Shown: piece by piece, positions 1 through 61,214 of the stretch | Position numbering within the stretch: position 1 is the first letter of the stretch | Layout: each line of letters opens with the position of its first letter | Source of the DNA: Tenodera sinensis | Lineage: Eukaryota > Arthropoda > Insecta > Mantodea > Mantidae | NCBI GenBank assembly: GCA_030765045.1 | Contig: CM060967.1 | Location: 166,917,751 to 166,981,750, forward strand | DNA: 64,000 nt | Direction of reading: 5' to 3' | Notes under the pieces: generated by a model | The model's database searches: none | Told to the model about the DNA's origin: nothing | The model's input: the letters and a program-made list of their open reading frames with translations, nothing else | Translations under genes and position numbers: made by a program

Positions 1-65
1 GATTTTAATGCCTATTGTGAATGCAAATTCCATTATGCATTGTGTTTCATTGTAGTTAACTGGTG

Positions 66-71
66 TTTATT
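66..71 (-). promoter_or_regulatory. Likely polyadenylation signal of ARL2BP
   Basis: AATAAA reads on the minus strand about 230 nt past the ARL2BP stop codon. Position and sequence fit a poly(A) signal; no transcript evidence is available. Confidence 0.45.
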
Positions 72-301
72 CTGTCATTCATTTCAATACAATTGCAATT
101 ATTAGTTATAGCTTAAAAAAACATTGTATGTTTACATGGAGCTTTAACAACTAACTATAACTGCTCAATATTAATTATTTGAACTTTTTTTTCTGGGAGT
201 TAATGAGAAGTCCTAGAAAGCAAATACCAGTACACTGATACATAAAACATGTTGTTGCGATTGTATTTGATTAAGACAATGAGGTTTCTTTTTAGGAACT
301 T

Positions 302-419
302 CTACAATAACCGAATACCTACTGCTTTGTAATCCAGAAACATCTCTTTAAAAGCCATAAAATCTGTGAATGTATACAGCATCTCAAAAACTTCACCATC
401 CAATTCATTTTTTCGGGAT
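302..419 (-). other. ARL2BP: ARL2BP last coding exon
   Basis: The acceptor CTTTTCAG ends at 420. The exon completes a Gln codon and then encodes LDGEVFEMLYTFTDFMAFKE followed by MFLDYKAVG and a TAG stop at 304-302. The TFTDF.AFKEMFLDY signature is diagnostic. Only five residues follow the conserved block plus AV, so the family's usual variable tail is missing or lies in an alternative exon. Confidence 0.93.
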
Positions 420-3400
420 CTGAAAAGAAATATTTTATCTAATAAAATATAGCATATGTATAAGATTGGCTTGATGACATCTTATAAAATTATTTTAATC
501 TGCTTTTCATTAGTTATACACACCTTGATATTGACAAAAAACAGTTTTGCAATCTGAAAAATGTTATTGAAAAACTGCTTTTAATTAGCAAAGAATAGTA
601 CTAGACATCTTTAGTGAAGTAGAGCTGCTAAAGAAAGAGCAAGGAACATATAGGAAACAGCAATACAAAGGAAAGATAACCAAGCGAGATGGTTCTGCAG
701 TAACATGTGAGGTTCGTGTTCAGGAGGTTGTGGGTTCGATTCCTGTTGCCAACCTTCCTGACTTATAGATTTTGGTCACCAGCCAAATGCTGGGAAGGAT
801 AACTACAGGTCTACTTTGCACTTGGCACCCTGGCCCTTTAACTTTCTGTTAGCCCTAACTCTTTTCCTTTTTTTCTTCTTCCTTAGTAGCTACTTTCTCA
901 TCACTCTCCCTTCTCTTGGCTTTCCTGCTATGTTTGCACTTTCCTTAGCTATTTTTCCTTAACACAGATATGCCTGAAATTTTTTTTTTAAAAAAACATG
1001 TTAAACCTACTGTACAGAATAAATACAAATGTAGTTGTAAAAAATAATTTAACACAATTTTATATTTATTTTGCACACTTTTGTCAAAAACAGTGTCCTT
1101 TTAAAAGGACAGTAGGAATGTAGGCATATATTTTATCCACATTTGAAATACAACAACTCGTTTGTGTTTTCTACCACAGCTAGCAGAACATGCTACATGA
1201 AATGCAGTATTACACTTCTGGCATTTAGTAGACACTTTTATGACAAAGACGGCATCTTGTTCTTACTTGCAGTGTATCTGTTGCTCTTCTCCAATAGAAG
1301 TTGCAGCACATCATTATAAAAAAATCTTGAAAATGATTATAACACAGTCTGATTCTGTTTTACAAGTAATAGTTCAGGCCACACAGCAGGCAAAACACAG
1401 AGCTTACCATGTTTCCAAGCATATCGTTTTTCACTGCAATTTGTAATTACTTTGCTTCCCTCTAAATTATTGTCTTCATGACCACTAGTTGCACCACTTT
1501 TATCATCTCCCTGAATTTGATTTTCCATTATCTCTTCTTCCTCATTCTCTTCATCTCCCTATGGATCCACTATTGTAGGAATGCAGGACTGAAAAAATTC
1601 TGCTTCAGCCAACTGACTCCCTGGTAAATTACTGAGGGGCCATGGTATCTTCTTCCTCAGAACCCTCATCTGACAAGTCAGGATTTGTTGCACTCACTAG
1701 TGGCATTATAGCTATATCTGAAATGTTATCAGTTGATGTGTCCACATCCTCAACAATAATGAGCACTTCATCAAACAAGTAGACAAAATTACAAACTATA
1801 ATTTCCTGTGCTACTAAAATAATACTGAAATATTTGTGAAAATGAACAAAAGGACAGAAAATATTTTATGTGTGTAACACAGCTATTAAAATTGCAACTT
1901 TTCTTTATCTTTTAAAAGATAAACCCATGCATTTGGAAATTAACAACATTATGATACAACTCATTGCATAAGATAAACTACATAAAACTTACCTATCAAG
2001 ACGCATGATGTTGCAAAACGCCATTTTCAAAACAAGGTCAATAAACAGATGGTTTATTTACATCAACAATCACTTCCATCAATGCAAAACTCAAGCAAAC
2101 CACATCTTGATATTGTCTAGCTGAGATTACTAAGAGTATCAACTGTTTGCTAAGGTATATTAAATAATAAATTTTACCAGTGTGACTACTGTCCTTATAG
2201 AAGAACAATAGGCAGATGTGGGTTAGGTTTATGAAGAAAAGAAGAAAATGTGTAGCATGCAGTGTTACATGACTGGCCTGTATGAAATGCTGGTGCATTT
2301 ACTTACTGGAGCTGCTCTGTGAACCTTGTCATTGAAAAATTTGGCATCCTCTGCATAAGGGAACTTTCAATGTGCTTTTCAACAACTTCATTCTGAAATA
2401 TATCAAAGAATAAAATATATTATGTTTTTATAATAGTTTCCTTTTTAGACTGCAAAATATTTGAAAGACAATAAACTAAAACAGTAACATTGGATAATAG
2501 AATGTTGGTTGGATGGTTAGTTTACAATTCTTCCCATATATTTGATGACCTCCAGTGAAACCTCATTCCACCAAGACTCTGTTGAAGAGGCAATAATGCT
2601 ATTGGCAATAAAACGAGAGGACCTACAGCTTTTATCAAAGACTCCGAAACATGTTGGGCCATAGAGATACTTAACATGAGCTAGTCAAAGGTAAAGGCTT
2701 GGATAGAATCAACTTAAAATTGCAATCCCAGAACTGGGAATCAAGCCATGGACACTTAACTCAAGAGGTGCAAACAAACTGCAGAACTACCCTAGGACCC
2801 ATAATAAAATGTTTAATAGCAGAATCTGCATTGTATGAATCTGTGCAAGGATTCTAATAGCTGTGCCAACATGTCAATCAGTATCTGACTTCAAAACAGC
2901 AAATATCTTAACTAGAAAAATACAGCTTCCTAAATATTAATAAGGCTTGGAAATGGGACAGTGTACCTGTGATTGGTATTCAATGTCAACAAATCCTCCT
3001 ACAAACTTAGAGGTGCTATCATTGAGTGAATGTTGGATCGAGACCACCTTAAAATATGCCCGGCCACATCTAGTGCCCCATCCATCAGTGAAAAATATTG
3101 GAGAGCAAGAGGATTAATGACTTCATTGTCAGAAATCCAGCATTAGTTAACAACATATTATACCTGTGGGCCCAGTTAACTGCAGGACATGATGGATTCC
3201 AAGTTCCAAGCCTTAGTTATAATAACTGACAACTTGAACATCCTGTTATCACCTATGCTGAGGGAAAAAAACTTAGTATCTTTCATTAAGAGGTAGAATC
3301 AAGACTGGACAATTTAATACCATAGCTGGGATTTGAACCACGGATCTTCCACTTCACATGTGGCTGCTCACATGGCAACTTACCAGTATGACATTAATTC

Positions 3401-6400
3401 TACAACCGATTCATATTTTTTCCCAGTAGACCTCTAGGGAATCTCACTTCTGAGAATTTGCCCCATAGGCAACTTACAATCGTAAGTACTTATGTCCCGG
3501 GTTATTAGTTAAGGAAATCCCTTAAGTGGTAATTTTATTTTTAAATGCAATCAATGCACTGAAGGTTTTAAACACACTAGGTTTGAGAGGTAGAGTCAGG
3601 ACTGAAAAATTAACAAAAAAAGGAAACCTTTAATTAATTTGCACTAAATACTTCTGGACTTGGTGAAAGAGCAGGTTCAAAAAGCAAAGCACCAGCTATC
3701 CGGGTTCCTCTTGCTCTGCAGATCTTTCTCTACCCTCAATTTTACTAGTGGGTGTACAAACTATTCTTAGATTCCATATATCAGTCCAATCAATGATAAT
3801 TGATTGTTCTAACACACACCACACAAATTGTGTGCAGGTAAACGTTGAAAGGTGGAATAGAAACGAAAAATTCAATGCTGGGATTTGAACCACAGATCTT
3901 CCACTCTATGTGCGGCTGCTCTTAACCACTGAGCTACCATAGCAACATGCTGGCACAGCCTTAAATTCAACTGATTCACATTTTTCCATTAGACCACAAG
4001 GGAACCTGGTATTCGAGACACCCAATGGCAATTTCCAATAGTAAGTACTTAGTTCCCAGGCTTTAAGGTTTTCATATAACAATTATTATGAAAACTATTA
4101 TGCAAAAACCTGAAACCCCAGGACCTAAGTACCTACAATAGCAATAGTCAAATGTTTAAGAAGTATACTCATATGCTGGCCTTAATAATTCCATACTCAT
4201 TCCATGCAATCGTGAGAAACAACTGAAAATAACAAACAATTAATAATGGGTATCTTAGAAATGGCTTATGCGACAATAAAAGTTATTCAAAAGAAATTTG
4301 TGTTAAAGAGACTTTTTTTTTTTTTTGTTGTTGAGCATGTTTTCTTCTATCACTTACTGTTTTACATTTATACAAGATTATACAAAATTCCTTCCAATGA
4401 AATAGACTTCACATGCTATTCCAACAAAATTCAGGATACACATTTTACTTGTCATGTAAATATCTTTAATATATGGCATTTTAATCAAATTGTTAAAAGC
4501 CATTTTTGAAAAAATAAAAGGTTTCAAAAAATCTTCCACATAAAGGGTAGTTGGTGGTGAGCTTTTCTTGAAAATCTTCATGTCGCGCCTTAGAAAGATA
4601 CTGTACTTAAATACCAAGTTCGTTATTCATCAGATTTTTCAGTTTTGAGTTATGCTGGGGCGGCGCAGTGGCTGAGTGGTTAGACCGCTCCCCTACCACC
4701 TAGGCAGCCCAGGTTTGATCCCAGGGACCCACATGTGGTATTCGTGGTGGACGAAGCAGCGTCTGGGTGGGTTTTTTCCAGGTTCTCCAGTTTCCCCTGC
4801 CATTCATTCCACCAACTGCTCATTATCACCTTTCCAATCATCAGTTTCATCTGCATTTCATATCATCCTCTTCCTCACTATCATAACTGGTACTTGACTG
4901 ACCACCCCCTTCCAGGTCTTCACTCTGTCCAGTCCAGAGTTTCCTCTGCTCCCCAACAGGCGTCTGATCCTAGGTACTGGCTTGTAAGTCCTACATAAGA
5001 GGAGGGTAATCAGGAAAAGATGAGTTATGCTGTTCATAGTCACACATACAGATGCACAGACCTTTTTCCAAAATGTTTTTGGATTCAGGAAGCCCCAAAA
5101 CATGTATTTACAGTGAAATCTAGATATCAGATTTTTTATTGGAATGCAATACTTTCTCTATCTACCATGTGCAATATAGTAGAGGCTTTATTTTGCTCAG
5201 AATGTCCACACTGTTGTGCAGTATGCATGTAAACTACTCCCTATCAATAAAGATACTACCATCCATTTATTCTTTATAATTTGTTAGGACAAAGCTTTCT
5301 AAATAAACATGTGTGTAAAACATGCCAAAGTGTATAATTTACTGCTTTATTTAACTACAGGTGTGTATTCTATTTATAGCAATATTTCTTACATATTCTT
5401 TAAATATTTCAATGTAGCACAATTTGTTCTCCTCTTTATCCTCAAATTCGTGCCAGTATTTTTCCATAAAATCTTTCTGTAAATCTTGAAACTGTGACTC
5501 TGAAAGTAAAAAATAGAATAAATGAACTTTTTCTTAAAGCACTACAAGAAAAACTTCAGCTTGAAACACATTTTTGTATTCTAATACAAAGCCATGTTAG
5601 GTTTCTATATTGTTCTGAAATGTTTACATCTAAGCATAAATATATTTTTCTTCCACAAATGCTTTCTAATAGTACATAGTACTGAGAATGATCCTGTTGT
5701 ATTGGAAGGAAATTCAACAAATACTAAATTTTTGGTAAGCTGTGGAATAACGAAAAGACTGTTTAAAATGACTGAATAGTTTCCAAGTTAACTATCTTAA
5801 TGCCAAGTGGTGCAATGGGTGTCAGGCATTTAGAAGGGCTTTGAAAGTATGGCATTTCATGCCATCCTCTTCCTCACTATCACACCTGTTGCTTGACTGA
5901 CCACCCACCTCCAGGTCTTCACTCTGTCCGGTCTATAGGTTTGTCTGACCCTAGGCACTGGCTTGTAAGTCCTAGGAGTATAAGTCTTATATAAGGGGAT
6001 GATAATCAGGAAAAGAAGAAGTATGTTTAAAATAGAAGCCATAGGAAGGATGAATTATGCCTTACAGACAAAAGTTGGTCAACAATAAGAAGATAAACAA
6101 ATGGAAGTTTATTAACTTCAAAACTATATTGAATACATGAACTTCTAACTACTTAAAGATCTTTGGAGCATAATGACCCACAAACTCCTGGATTTTGCCA
6201 CAATATAAGTTGATAATGATTACTGAGTTTATGGTTATTAGTTGTGGATAATACGTCTGGTGATCATTGGTTTTTGAGTTCAAATTGACTGTTGAATTAT
6301 TTCTGCTACATTTTGGGGGCATTTAATCAGTTTAGTTTTAAATTTTCTTATGCAAAGATGGTAATTCATAACTAATATAACAAATATTTAGAGACTAGGC

Positions 6401-7318
6401 TTCACTTATCTGTTGTATATGGTGTAAGTTGTTGAAATCAATCACCGACTCGAGTTTCATAAAGCTTTCTTTACATTTTTAATGCCCACACTCTTTGGGT
6501 TGCCATCGTTACATACATTATGTGACCTATCTCTACGTATTTATATTACCAAACATTGAAAGCAAAAATGATTTGTTAACAGAATCAAACAGCAGTATTT
6601 CAAAATTCATAATGCAGTCTTATTTTTCAAAATGGATATCCTTTCCCTAACCATTAAATCAATGGATTCATTTAATTGTTTCAATAATTTAACCTTTGGA
6701 TTTATTTCATGATTAAATGAACAAAAATGATGCCACAGCATTTACCAATCTGTTTGTATTTAATATTTCTAAAATATCCTTTTATTCTGATTTTCAAATT
6801 TCAACAGCTTAAACCAATAGGGTAGCAGGACGGGATAGTAGGTTAGGATGGTTGGTAAGGTGGGATATATCTGGGTAATATTATTATAGATTTAGCTCTC
6901 TCAATATGCTTTTCTGAAATAATTTATTGTGCAAGCTAAGACATGTACAGTTGTTGAGAAAAGAACCCAAAACTCAACAAAACAAGGCAGCTTTATTTGG
7001 GGATCTCTTCAGAGCAAAAGGTGGTACTACTCAGAACATAGGTATATCTTTAGTGTTGTTTACTTGAGGCCAACAGCAACTTTTCTGACATGGATAGCAA
7101 ATACAGGCTACTTGAATGTAAACACAATAACAGCATCCCACCAAACCAGTGCTTTGCCAAGTGTCCTGTATAATACAAATTTTGTTCTGCATAATTATGT
7201 AAAAGAACTTTAAATAGTGCTAAATGTACTGCTTACCCATCAATATGTCCTCTATGTGGCCCACCACAGAGTCAAAATACAAGTCATCTGCATCTGAACG
7301 GCTGCATATAACATCCAT
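302..7318 (-). CDS. ARL2BP: ARL2BP (BART), ADP-ribosylation factor-like 2-binding protein, spliced gene
   Basis: Four minus-strand exons (7318-7237, 5499-5393, 2392-2307, 419-302) join in phase through GT-AG introns and give 130 residues from the first in-frame Met at 7318 to a TAG at 304-302. The product has the hallmarks of the BART domain: VVGHIEDILM, then FMEKYW.EFED.EENKL, then VEKHIESSL.QR.PNF, then TFTDF.AFKEMFLDY. In the known family this all-helical protein binds GTP-loaded ARL2 and ARL3 and is linked to mitochondria, centrosome/cilium and STAT3 retention. Vertebrate proteins are about 163 residues; this one stops soon after MFLDY, so the C-terminal tail is short. Codons upstream of 7318 stay open to an acceptor-like CAG at 7350-7348, so a further 5' coding exon may exist that I could not find. 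The gene runs away from HEATR1. Identification is firm; the true start is not. Confidence 0.9.
683..790 (+). repeat. tRNA-like SINE fragment
   Basis: A Pol III B-box-like GGTTCGATTCC sits at 733-743, about 45 nt after a loose A-box-like stretch (GAGATGGTTCTGCAG). No clear tail or target duplication is visible. It lies in the last ARL2BP intron. Confidence 0.35.
1150..1790 (-). pseudogene. Degenerate piggyBac-like transposase remnant
   Basis: Read on the minus strand, 1790-1500 encodes an acidic stretch (VEDVDTSTDNISDIA, then DLSDEGSEEED) typical of PGBD N-termini, broken by stops. Further on, 1250-1150 encodes a cysteine pair pattern (RCRLCHK, frameshift, KCQKCNTAFHVAC) like the C-terminal Cys-rich domain of piggyBac transposases. 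The catalytic core between them is missing. No TTAA-flanked inverted repeats were located. It lies inside the last ARL2BP intron. Confidence 0.4.
2307..2392 (-). other. ARL2BP: ARL2BP exon, VEK(H/Y)IE helix
   Basis: The acceptor TTTCAG precedes 2392 and donor GTAAGT occupies 2306-2301. It has 28 codons plus 2 nt and encodes VEKHIESSLMQRMPNFSM, which lines up with the VEKYIEEQL.QRIPEFNM region of vertebrate ARL2BP. Confidence 0.93.
3035..3160 (+). repeat. LINE-A 3' end fragment
   Basis: The translation around SISEKYWRARGLMTSLSEIQ matches the C-terminus of the ORF2 of the RNase H-bearing LINE family that recurs across the window (fragments near 26.6, 28.4, 39.3, 41.7, 46.1 and 58.8 kb). It is strongly 5'-truncated and ends in the family's TAACAACA tail. 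Confidence 0.7.
3280..3490 (-). repeat. SINE-A copy (tRNA-derived), diverged
   Basis: On the minus strand it carries the tRNA-like head (B box GGTTCAAATCC near 3333) and, upstream of it, the family's 5' segment ending near TACTTACGATTGTAAGTTGC. A separate tail scrap of the same family lies at 3575-3625. Confidence 0.65.
3830..4075 (-). repeat. SINE-A copy (tRNA-derived)
   Basis: The minus strand shows A box TAGCTCAGTGGTTAAGAGC and B box GGTTCAAATCC, then the tRNA-unrelated body. The 5' segment before the tRNA-like part matches the copies at 3280 and 16165. Confidence 0.7.
4502..5135 (-). repeat. Unclassified repeat U1, interrupted by a SINE
   Basis: The reverse complement matches 18318-18605 and 19711-20350, with the shared block CAGCATAACTCAAAA and CCTGAATCCAAAAA. 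Stop codons in all frames argue against coding. SINE-B (4658-5020) splits this copy exactly at TGAGTTATGCTG, which is duplicated on both sides. Confidence 0.6.
4658..5020 (+). mobile_element. SINE-B, full copy with 12-bp target duplication
   Basis: It starts GGGCGGCGCAGTGGCTGAGT, a tRNA-like head with A box (TGGCTGAGTGGTTAGACC) and B box (GGTTTGATCCC), followed by a body with GGTTCTCCAGTTTCCCC. It is flanked by identical TGAGTTATGCTG at 4646-4657 and 5021-5032, the mark of LINE-driven retroposition. The 3' part (CCTAGGTACTGGCTTGTAAG) recurs alone at 5850-6025. The host repeat is U1. Confidence 0.85.
5393..5499 (-). other. ARL2BP: ARL2BP exon, central BART helices
   Basis: The acceptor TTTCAG precedes 5499 and donor GTAAG follows 5393. 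The exon is 107 nt long and enters at phase 1. It encodes FQDLQKDFMEKYWHEFED and then KEENKLCYIEIFKEY, the best conserved part of the family and the main reason for the call. Confidence 0.93.
5850..6025 (+). repeat. SINE-B 3' fragment
   Basis: It matches the 3' half of the 4658-5020 SINE (CATCCTCTTCCTCACTATCA, CTTCACTCTGTCC, CACTGGCTTGTAAGTCCTA, GATAATCAGGAAAAGA) without the tRNA-like head. Confidence 0.7.
6050..7230. other. ARL2BP intron, nothing recognised
   Basis: AT-rich sequence with no exon signals, conserved coding stretch or repeat family that I could link to others in the window. A short G-rich run (GGTTAGGATGGTTGGTAAGG, 6841-6861) is the only compositional oddity. Confidence 0.4.
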
Positions 7319-7347
7319 GATTTCCTCATCCAATCCGTTTGTACAAT
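7237..7347 (-). other. ARL2BP: ARL2BP exon (first one identified)
   Basis: The coding part runs 7318-7237, with donor GTAAGC at 7236-7231. It encodes DADDLYFDSVVGHIEDILM and leaves phase 1. A pyrimidine-poor CAG at 7350-7348 could be the acceptor. If so, nine further in-frame codons precede the Met and the real start is in an unseen upstream exon. Otherwise 7318 is the start and this is exon 1. Confidence 0.8.
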
Positions 7348-7349
7348 CT

Positions 7350-8550
7350 GGAACAACTCATTGCTTTGAATGATAATTTGTACTTAGCTTAAAAGTTTGT
7401 TGCAGTCATTACAGGAGCCAGAAAATGTTTGCTCGTAGGACTTGGTAGAACTAAATGAATAAAGTATTGGCTGAAACTCCGCACCTAAATGGTTTGTTTA
7501 TTTCAACCTACAGTTTTTGTAACTATATCATTATTCCTAGTAATTTTATCACAATTTTTTATGAACGGTCGTACTTTGAGTGGTATTTAAGCTCAAGGAA
7601 AACACTTTATCAATTTTAACAAATAAAATAAATATTTAGAGACAAAATCATCACTTATCTTTGGTAAGTTGTGAAGCTTAGTTGCTAAATATTGAATTCA
7701 TTTGTTTATTTGTCAACAGCTTCAGTTTTTTCATTGACATCTTCAAGTTATTTATATTTTTTAAACTTTATTTATTGAGTGGTATAAAAGTGCCAAAGAA
7801 CCCTATGTCATGCACCCCCTAAATAAATAAGGTAATAGTGAACAATCCTGTACTGAAAACACTTAACGTCACTTATTACCTCTATACACAATCTGAGGAA
7901 GTAGGATCTCCCACCACTGTGATGTATCTGCCCTCACTACCTTTGTTTCCATTATTGCATGCTAGGAATAATATGAAGCAACAGAAAGAGCATCCATGTG
8001 GGGAAATTGAAACTGAGTTTGTTTATGCATGTTCTTTAACTGCTCTGGTTCTTATTGTCCCATTCCATATTTGGCATGAAAGACCAGTTAATTTTGCTCA
8101 GAGGCCTCTTTTTCAGCCTTGAGTTTTTTTTCTTTTACAATATAGCACCAATGGCTTTACTTCTCTTCTAAAGAAAGCCATGCTAAGGATTTTTACACCT
8201 GAAAAAAATCCATTGCCCTCCACCGGGTTTAGGAACCAGGCGCTACCATGTTACCCCGAGACCATGGCAGACGATTATCTACATGGAGAGACAAGGACTG
8301 GAGGTGGGAAAAGCAATACAAGAAGTGATAATGTGTCATTAATTGACTGTTGTCACCTTAAATATCCATCGTTTATTATTTATATCATGTAATATTCAGT
8401 TGCTTACTTTTAAGAAATTGGGACAGGGAAAGGATTATTTGCACGTTAAATAAAGACATGCTAATTTATTTTTGTTTTGATAAGAAACAATTTACAATAA
8501 TGTGCCTCAATAGTGTGATAGGTATGTCGTTGTTTGACTGTTCTTATGTT
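7350..8550. other. Intergenic or ARL2BP 5' intron, nothing recognised
   Basis: No coding similarity or repeat structure was recognised. If ARL2BP has a further 5' exon, it lies here or further right, up to 11498. Confidence 0.35.
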
Positions 8551-8556
8551 CATATA

Positions 8557-9281
8557 CAGGGCTCTTCATTTAAAACCTATCGGAGCACATGGTGTTTCAT
8601 ATCTCCTGCAACCTTGTAAATGCAGCTAATCAGTACTGGGCCTCTGAAAATCCACATCACATTCAAGAAATCCTGTATTATGATTGGAGAATTGGAGTTT
8701 GGTGTGCTGTTAGCGCTAGATGCATAATTGGCCCAATATTCTACGAGCAGACTGTAAATGCAGAGGTACCAAAATGACATTTTGACCCCATTTTATCATA
8801 AACTTACAGAAGAAGAGAAATCATATGGGTGATTTCAACAAGATTCTGCAACTGCCCATGCAGCAGAGGAGTCCATGAATAAAATTAGGCAAGTGTTTGA
8901 AGATAGAGTGATTAGTGCTGGTGTATGGCCCTCTTGCTCCCCCAATCTAACAGTGTGTGATGTTTACTTGTGGAGTAACCTTAAAGACAAAGTTTACAAG
9001 ACAAATCCTCATACATTGGAAGAACTAAAACAAAATATTAGAAATGAAATCAGAAACATTACGGTGACCGAACTTAAATCGTGTGAATCAGAATGTGTTC
9101 TGCCGATATAATGCTTGTTTAGCTGAGGGTGGATGACATTTCCAGCATCTTCTATAAGGTCCAAGTGTTATACATGCTTTACACGTGGAGTTTATGTAGG
9201 AGCAAAGCCGGCTGTGGCACACCCATCATGCACTGGCAAAATGCCATGTGCCCGTTAGGTTTTAAATGAAGAAGCCTGCAG
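8557..9281 (+). mobile_element. Defective Tc1/mariner-like element with inverted repeats
   Basis: Ends are imperfect inverted repeats of about 35 bp around CTTCATTTAAAACCTA, with the TA target duplicated at 8555-8556 and 9282-9283. Inside, 8589-8777 encodes a DDE-transposase middle segment (YWASENPHHIQEI, GVWCAVSARCIIGPIF) and 8875-9111 encodes the C-terminal part, with PNLTVCDVYLWSNLKDKVY carrying the third acidic region. The N-terminal DNA-binding part is absent, stops separate the two pieces, and the element is only 725 bp, so it cannot move by itself. Confidence 0.85.
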
Positions 9282-9284
9282 TAT

Positions 9285-10135
9285 CCATAGATTAATTACT
9301 TATTTCTTTTAGAAAATTGGGACAGATCAAGGTTAATTTCCATGTGAAACCAATACATGTTATTAGTCAACAAAGCAAACTGGTGTACTGGAAGATATGT
9401 GCAAGAGCAATTATATTTACATCATTCAGATGTCCAAGAAGAGCATATTAGGTGAAGTACACTCACTGCAGATATAGTTGTAATGAGGTCGTATTGAAGG
9501 CAGTTTTATTCATTGACAAGCCCAAGAAATAGTATGTAATATCATCATAGATTTTTGCAATTGAGAAAATCAAAAGAATTCCTGATGATAACTGGGGAAA
9601 AAGGTACATTACAAGAAATTGAGATGTACATGCAAACAATTTATGTCCATACACACGTGAGGTGGAGGCATTCGTGTCAGTTAAGAGATGGTACACCTTC
9701 AAGTTGTGGTGGTGGAGTCATCGTGTGCAGGGAATTAGTGGTGGAGGAAGCCACTTTGCTCGAGGGGTGATAGGCACACACATGGGTTCAAGGTTGTTCA
9801 CCATTACTATATATATGTAGGTACCTATAAATAACAATGACTCAGAGTTCAACAGCATTTACAAGCTCCTGACAGTTGCAAATTACATTAATAAAAGAAA
9901 TGTCTAGTAGGTACATAAAATATGATATACACTAAACTACTCTTAAGAGTTTTAATGTTGATTGGTATTTTGATATGATCAACCTTAAGGGTATAAGGTG
10001 GTGGAATTAATACAATGTGTCAAACTTATATGCATGGTGTGGGACAAAACACGAATGAGGCATATTCTATACTTGCAAGCACACCTCAAGCATTACATTT
10101 AATTATTTACGTATACAGATAATAAAGTCTTTTTT
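9285..10135. other. Intergenic, nothing recognised
   Basis: No supported gene or repeat was seen. A short GTGGTGGTGGAGTC-rich patch near 9710 and a TATATATATG run near 9810 are low-complexity only. Confidence 0.35.
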
Positions 10136-10138
10136 AAT

Positions 10139-10493
10139 ATTCTTTACTAAGGGGGGTCAATTTCTTTGTCCGTTGTGTACTCCGTTTACTGTGTGCTCTG
10201 AAGTCGCAGATGCCAGCATGATACTAACAAACAGTGCTATCCTTACACAAATACCGGATCCGGATGGTCCAGGTGTCGACGGGCCCTTAAATCCAATACT
10301 ATACACTCGCACAAATACAGGTGCAAAGCGTAGCCCAGAGCTCGAAAGCCTTAAGCCGCAAAGGGTAGCCGAGGCATGCATTTTATAAGATGAGTGGAGC
10401 ACTTGCAACACAACTGCGAAGCGACAAAAGCGTAGCCAAAACATCAGTTAAGGTAAACCCCAATGAGCGCCATTGACCCCCTTTAATAAAGAA
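10139..10493. mobile_element. Small GC-richer element with terminal inverted repeats
   Basis: The left end TTCTTTACTAAGGGGGGTCA and the reverse complement of the right end (TTCTTTATTAAAGGGGGTCA) match with few differences. Another copy of the terminal motif follows directly at 10498-10515. The interior is clearly GC-richer than its surroundings (GGATCCGGATGG, GTCGACGGGCCC) and has no coding similarity I recognise. It may be a non-autonomous DNA transposon of unknown superfamily, or contain promoter sequence, because it lies between two head-to-head genes. Confidence 0.5.
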
Positions 10494-10499
10494 TGGCCC

Positions 10500-11498
10500 C
10501 TTTTAGTAAAGAATGTTTCTTTTTTAACTGAATTAAATTGCTGACGATGGTTATAGGCTTAAAATATGCTTGAATCATATTTCGAGGGTGTATATAAATC
10601 TACGCCGTACATCAATATCTCTTTACTGCAGAATTTGTTTTATGAACACCTGTTACAAATTTGGTTATAGTAAGTTGTATATTCCAGAGAATTTTGACGC
10701 ATCAAACGCACGCAAATGCATCGGGCTCACAAGACGGCCCGTGTATTCTACTCTATGTGCACATCACAGAACATTTAAGTGTGCATATAAACCTCAATGC
10801 ACTAACCTCTCTCATGAACACTAAACTCCATTTGTAAACAAAGTTGAAGTATTGACGGTTTATGAAGCTATTAAGCTACGAAGTAATCGGGGATACTTAA
10901 TTGAGGTCCTCGTTATCCAAAGGGATGACTACATTACTAACTAAATTTAATCCATATCAGCAATTTAAATAACATTAATTGTCTGCTGCTTTTTTTTTTT
11001 CCTTCCTTTTTCTCTTTTCTCCCCAGCCTAAAGCTATTTAAATTCGGATGCGCCAAAATTGACGTATAAAAATTTCTTGAATTAAAATTCAAAATTGCAT
11101 AACAGTGCAGAAATCCATAATTAAAATCTCTAAAACAAGTTATTTTAATATAATGTCTTTCTTTTACCTAGCGAAGTAGGTGTTTTTTACAATAATAAGA
11201 GGGATATTTGATGTCCTACGAGCTTTTCAAACCGTGCAGTTGGTACACAGTTTCAGGATACTAAGGTCCGGAACAGGTCTGGAAGGGGCCGGGTAAAATG
11301 ATGCGCTGCACGTGTTCATGTAATAAAGATATGAATGTGGTTATGGTTATGTTCCAGTGATGTGGTTGCAAAACATGACCATATAAGGAGTAAATGCAAC
11401 TAAGGGCTTAAGTTGTGTTGTCGCATTTGGTGATTTAAAACAGGGTTATTGATATTCCAAACATAAATTAGTATCTTGTACTGAATATAACGGGCAAC
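10500..11498. promoter_or_regulatory. Presumed HEATR1 5' flank/promoter region
   Basis: This is the kilobase before the HEATR1 start codon. No TATA box or initiator could be assigned with confidence. It must hold the HEATR1 5' UTR and core promoter and possibly the first ARL2BP exon on the other strand. A T-rich tract lies at 10988-11015. Confidence 0.3.
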
Positions 11499-61210
<49,712 letters not shown>

Positions 61211-61214
61211 GTAT

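Noticed and set aside
10157..10444. 95-codon minus-strand open stretch as the missing first ARL2BP exon
   Set aside because: No similarity to the family, no donor in the right phase, and it lies inside the GC-richer inverted-repeat element.
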